From: Cellulomonas sp. S1-8
GTDB lineage: Bacteria; Actinomycetota; Actinomycetes; Actinomycetales; Cellulomonadaceae
Assembly (NCBI RefSeq): GCF_026184235.1
Contig: NZ_CP110806.1
Location: 3,906,001 to 3,970,000, forward strand
Reading direction: 5' to 3'
DNA length: 64,000 nucleotides
Every line of letters begins with the position of its first letter. The first letter of the stretch is position 1. Below, piece by piece: positions 61,448 to 64,000 of this stretch. The translations under genes were made by a program, and so were the position numbers. Under the pieces are notes generated by a model. It saw only the letters and a list, made by a program, of their open reading frames with translations, was not told the DNA's origin and made no database searches.

Positions 61448-62158
61448 GTGAGCGATCAGGACCGGGCGCGCGCGTTGCGGCGCCGCCACATGCACGAGCG
61501 GCAGGCCGTCGTGTTCGGCGTGCTGCTCGCCGCCCTGGCGGTCGCCGGGCTCGGCTCGGCCGCCCTCTACACCGACAGCCTGTCGCTGCCGTTCTTCGAG
61601 CGCGAGTTCTCGGTGGAGCCGACGACCGCCGCCGAGTCCTTCGCGACGTACTGCCCGCCGGAGGGTGCCCTCCCGGTCCCGGCCGCGCAGATCACCGTCG
61701 ACGTGTACAACGGCGCGGGGCAGGCCGGCCTGGCGGGTCAGACCGCGTCAGCGCTGACCGAGCGCGGCTTCGTCATCGGGACCACCGACAACGCGCCCGC
61801 CGACATCGCCGGGGTCGCCCGCATCATCTACGGCGCCAACGGCATCGCGGCGGCGTACACGCTGCAGGCCTATCTGCCGGACGCGGTCCTGCAGCTCGCC
61901 GACCGTCTGGACGCGCGCATCGACCTGGTCGTGGGCTCCGAGTTCATGGGGCTCCTGCCGGTCGAGGAGGTCCTGCTCGACCCGGCCGCTCCGCTCGTGG
62001 GGCCCGAGGGTTGCACCCCGTTCGCCGAGATGACCGCGGTCCCCGCGGTGCCGCCGGCCGAGGGCGAGGCCCCACCCGAGGGCGAGGCACCCGTCGAGGG
62101 CGAGGCCCCGGTGGAGGGCGAGGCCCCCGTCGAGGGCGAGGCGCCCCCGGAGGGCTGA
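61448..62158 (+). CDS. LytR_C domain envelope protein
   Basis: 236-aa protein with one N-terminal membrane helix (~20-42) and an outer LytR C-terminal domain (~75-180: ITVDVYNGAGQAGLAGQTASALTERGFVIG, then ARIIYGANGIAAAYTLQAYLPDA). Stand-alone LytR_C proteins occur in actinobacteria beside [11 protein letters not shown] cell-wall ligase systems. The last ~30 residues are six tandem EGEAP units (18-bp repeats near 62058-62155), acidic and disordered. GTG start. Confidence 0.88.
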   Translation: MSDQDRARALRRRHMHERQAVVFGVLLAALAVAGLGSAALYTDSLSLPFFEREFSVEPTTAAESFATYCPPEGALPVPAAQITVDVYNGAGQAGLAGQTASALTERGFVIGTTDNAPADIAGVARIIYGANGIAAAYTLQAYLPDAVLQLADRLDARIDLVVGSEFMGLLPVEEVLLDPAAPLVGPEGCTPFAEMTAVPAVPPAEGEAPPEGEAPVEGEAPVEGEAPVEGEAPPEG

Positions 62159-62163
62159 CGCCC

Positions 62164-63546
62164 TCAGCGCGTCGGCTCGTCCCGCGTCGGCTCGTCGCGC
62201 GTCAGCTCGTCGCGCGTCAGCTCGTCACCGCCCGGCACGGAGGCGGGCGTCGCCGGCTCGTCGTGCGTGCCGCGCCACCGGGCCACCGCCCGCATGAGGT
62301 GGTAGAGCCCGATCGCGACGGCCGTACCGAGCGCGATGCCCTCGAACTGCAGGTCACCGGCCTGCCAGGTGAAGTTCGCGATGCCGACGACGAGCGCGAC
62401 CGCCGCCGGCATGAGGTTCACCGGGGCGGAGAAGTCGACGCGGTTCTGCACCCAGATCCGCGCGCCGAGGAGGCCGATCATGCCGTAGAGGACCGTCGCG
62501 GCACCGCTGAGCACACCCGCGGGGATCGTCGCGACGACGGCGCCGAACTTGGGCGAGAGCGCCAGGACGAGCGCGGTCGCGGCGGCCACCCAGTAGGCGG
62601 CGGTCGAGTACACGCGGGACGCGGCCATGACGCCGATGTTCTCGGCGTACGTCGTGGTGCCGGACCCGCCGCCGGTGCCGGCGAGCGTGGTCGCCAGGCC
62701 GTCGGCCATGAGCGCGCGACCGATGACCGGGTCGAGGTCCCGGCCCGTCATCGCGGCGACCGACTTCACGTGCCCGACGTTCTCCGCGACGAGCACGAGG
62801 ACGACGGGCAGGAACAGGCCGAGGACCGCGAGGTCGAACGTGGGGGCGACGAACGGCGGCAGCCCCACCCAGGCGGCGTCGCGGACGGGCTCGAGGTCGA
62901 CCTCGCTGCGCAGGAGGGCCACGGCGTACCCGACGAGCACCCCCACGAGGATCGACAGGCGACCGAGGATGCCCCGGAACAGCACGGTGACCAGCACGAT
63001 CGCGAGCAGCGTGACGGTCGCGGTGACGGGTGCGGCGCGGAAGCCGGAGCACGTGCCCGCGTCGTCGCACGTCCCCCAGGCCACGGGCGCGAGGTTCAGG
63101 CCGATGAGCGCGACGATCGTGCCCGTGACGACCGGGGGCATGAGCGCGTCGATCCAACGCGTCCCGGCGAGGTGCGCGACGAGGCCGACGGCGACCAGCG
63201 CGACGCCGGTGACGAGGATGCCGCCGACCGCCACCGACTGCCCGCCCGTGGCGGTCGCCGCCATGACGGGGGCGATGAACGCGAAGCTCGAGCCCAGGTA
63301 GCTGGGCAGGCGGTTGCGCGTCACCAGCAGGAACAGCGCGGTGCCCACCGCGGAGAAGAACAGCGTCGTCTGCGGCGAGAAGCCCGTGATGAGCGGCACG
63401 AGGAACGTCGCGCCGAACATCGCCACGACGTGCTGCATGCCGATGCCGATGGTGCGGCCCCACGCGAGCCGCTCCTCGGGTGCCACCACCTCACCGGGCC
63501 GGACGGTCCGCCCGTCGCCGTGCACGGTCCAGCCCCAGCCGCTCAT
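62164..63546 (-). CDS. Uracil/xanthine permease (NCS2, solute carrier 23 family)
   Basis: 460-aa permease with 12-14 hydrophobic segments. QHVVAMFGATFLVPLITGFSPQTTLFFSAVGTALFL and LPSYLGSSFAFIAPV near the N-terminus and the signature region GGSGTTTYAENIGVMAASRVYS with its flanking Glu are diagnostic of UraA-type uracil:proton symporters. The C-terminal tail contains DELTR/DEPTR repeats (15-bp units at 62167-62226). ATG 63546. Confidence 0.92.
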   Translation of the reverse strand: MSGWGWTVHGDGRTVRPGEVVAPEERLAWGRTIGIGMQHVVAMFGATFLVPLITGFSPQTTLFFSAVGTALFLLVTRNRLPSYLGSSFAFIAPVMAATATGGQSVAVGGILVTGVALVAVGLVAHLAGTRWIDALMPPVVTGTIVALIGLNLAPVAWGTCDDAGTCSGFRAAPVTATVTLLAIVLVTVLFRGILGRLSILVGVLVGYAVALLRSEVDLEPVRDAAWVGLPPFVAPTFDLAVLGLFLPVVLVLVAENVGHVKSVAAMTGRDLDPVIGRALMADGLATTLAGTGGGSGTTTYAENIGVMAASRVYSTAAYWVAAATALVLALSPKFGAVVATIPAGVLSGAATVLYGMIGLLGARIWVQNRVDFSAPVNLMPAAVALVVGIANFTWQAGDLQFEGIALGTAVAIGLYHLMRAVARWRGTHDEPATPASVPGGDELTRDELTRDEPTRDEPTR

Positions 63547-63811
63547 GTCTGCTCCTCGCGTCGCGTGGTCCTCGCCCGTCTGCGAGGGTAGCGAGCGCGG
63601 ACCGGTGGCATCAGGGACGGACGTCCGGTGCACGACGCGTCCCTCACGGACGACGCATTCCTCCCACCACCGCGCGTCGCCTGACGCGCGTCGAGGACGC
63701 GGAACCGGCGCCGAGGCGGAGGGTTTGCGGCGTTCCTCCCGGATCGTCCCTGACGCGACCGTGGTCGCGTAACCTGGCGCGGCATCGTCGCGCCGAGGCA
63801 AAGGGGCACCC

Positions 63812-64000
63812 ATGTCCGCACCGTCAGGGGCGTCACCTCGCACCGCGCCCGGACGGCTCGCACGGGCCGCGCCGCCGGAGAAGTGGCGCACCCCGCTCGT
63901 GTGGCTCGCGTTCCTCCTCGCCCACGCGTGGGTCGCCCACGTGGGGCTCGTGGTGTGGGAGTGGACGCTCGGCGACCTCGGGATGTACCGCTGGTGGGCC
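63812..64000 (+). CDS. Membrane protein, 5' part only (possible GT87-type glycosyltransferase)
   Basis: 63 codons before the window ends, starting at ATG 63812 after an AAAGGGG ribosome site. Residues ~1-28 are basic, then a hydrophobic helix (PLVWLAFLLAHAWVAHVGLVV) and GDLGMYRWWA. A helix followed by D-x-x-x-YRWW is typical of actinobacterial GT87/DUF2029 polyprenyl-mannose transferases, but too little is visible to be sure. Confidence 0.6.
   Translation, partial: MSAPSGASPRTAPGRLARAAPPEKWRTPLVWLAFLLAHAWVAHVGLVVWEWTLGDLGMYRWWA

Overview
The window is very GC-rich (above 70% by eye) with short spacers, GTG starts and many 4-bp ATGA/GTGA gene overlaps. The gene content (mycothiol-type enzyme fragment, DUF5063-recR, PadR/HAAS pairs, a PT-linked carbohydrate-binding protein, a cutinase, a C-P lyase operon) points to an actinobacterium of the Micrococcales, most like Cellulomonas or a close relative. 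The genus is inferred from style and content, not from a marker gene.

Layout. 1-1.7 kb: 3' end of an amidoligase-like gene, a SigE-family sigma factor and a membrane-anchored partner with an internal repeat. 1.8-4.6 kb: a MarR repressor divergent from an unusual LLM-oxidoreductase/FAD-oxidase fusion. 4.6-5.1 kb: a gene-free stretch with three related perfect palindromes. 5.1-9.1 kb: a beta-lactamase-like lipoprotein and a two-component system. 9.4-14.1 kb: cutinase, the lysC-asd operon, and a secreted CBM2 protein. 14.3-24.7 kb: an ABC exporter, DUF5063, recR, dnaX, a second ABC exporter, the SRP RNA and a membrane protein. 24.9-29.8 kb: amidohydrolase, AAA ATPase, a truncated mycothiol-enzyme relic, a zinc metallopeptidase and a flavoprotein.

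30.3-32.7 kb is a three-gene cassette of visibly lower GC beside a tRNA-Ser(GGA). Its first and third genes carry HEPN-like signatures and the middle gene is membrane-anchored. It looks like an acquired, possibly phage-defence, island and is the best candidate for something undescribed.

33.3-48.1 kb is a complete phosphonate system. It holds a FAD oxidoreductase and a PhnX-like hydrolase, the transporter phnC-phnD-phnE (phnE a double-permease fusion), an MFS transporter, and the C-P lyase operon phnG-H-I-J-K-L, a DUF1045 2H-phosphoesterase, phnM and phnN. phnF is divergent across a clear operator. No phnP homologue is visible; the 2H-phosphoesterase sits in the operon where a cyclic-phosphate phosphodiesterase is needed.

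48.1-64 kb: LmeA-like protein, a DUF4157 protein with a nuclease-like C-terminus, several small conserved genes, a glycosyltransferase, a cold-shock gene with terminator, three tandem ~70-bp hairpin units upstream of a PadR/HAAS operon, a phospholipid gene trio (CDP-alcohol transferase, CdsA, PlsC-like), a LytR_C protein, a uracil/xanthine permease, and the start of a membrane protein cut by the window end.
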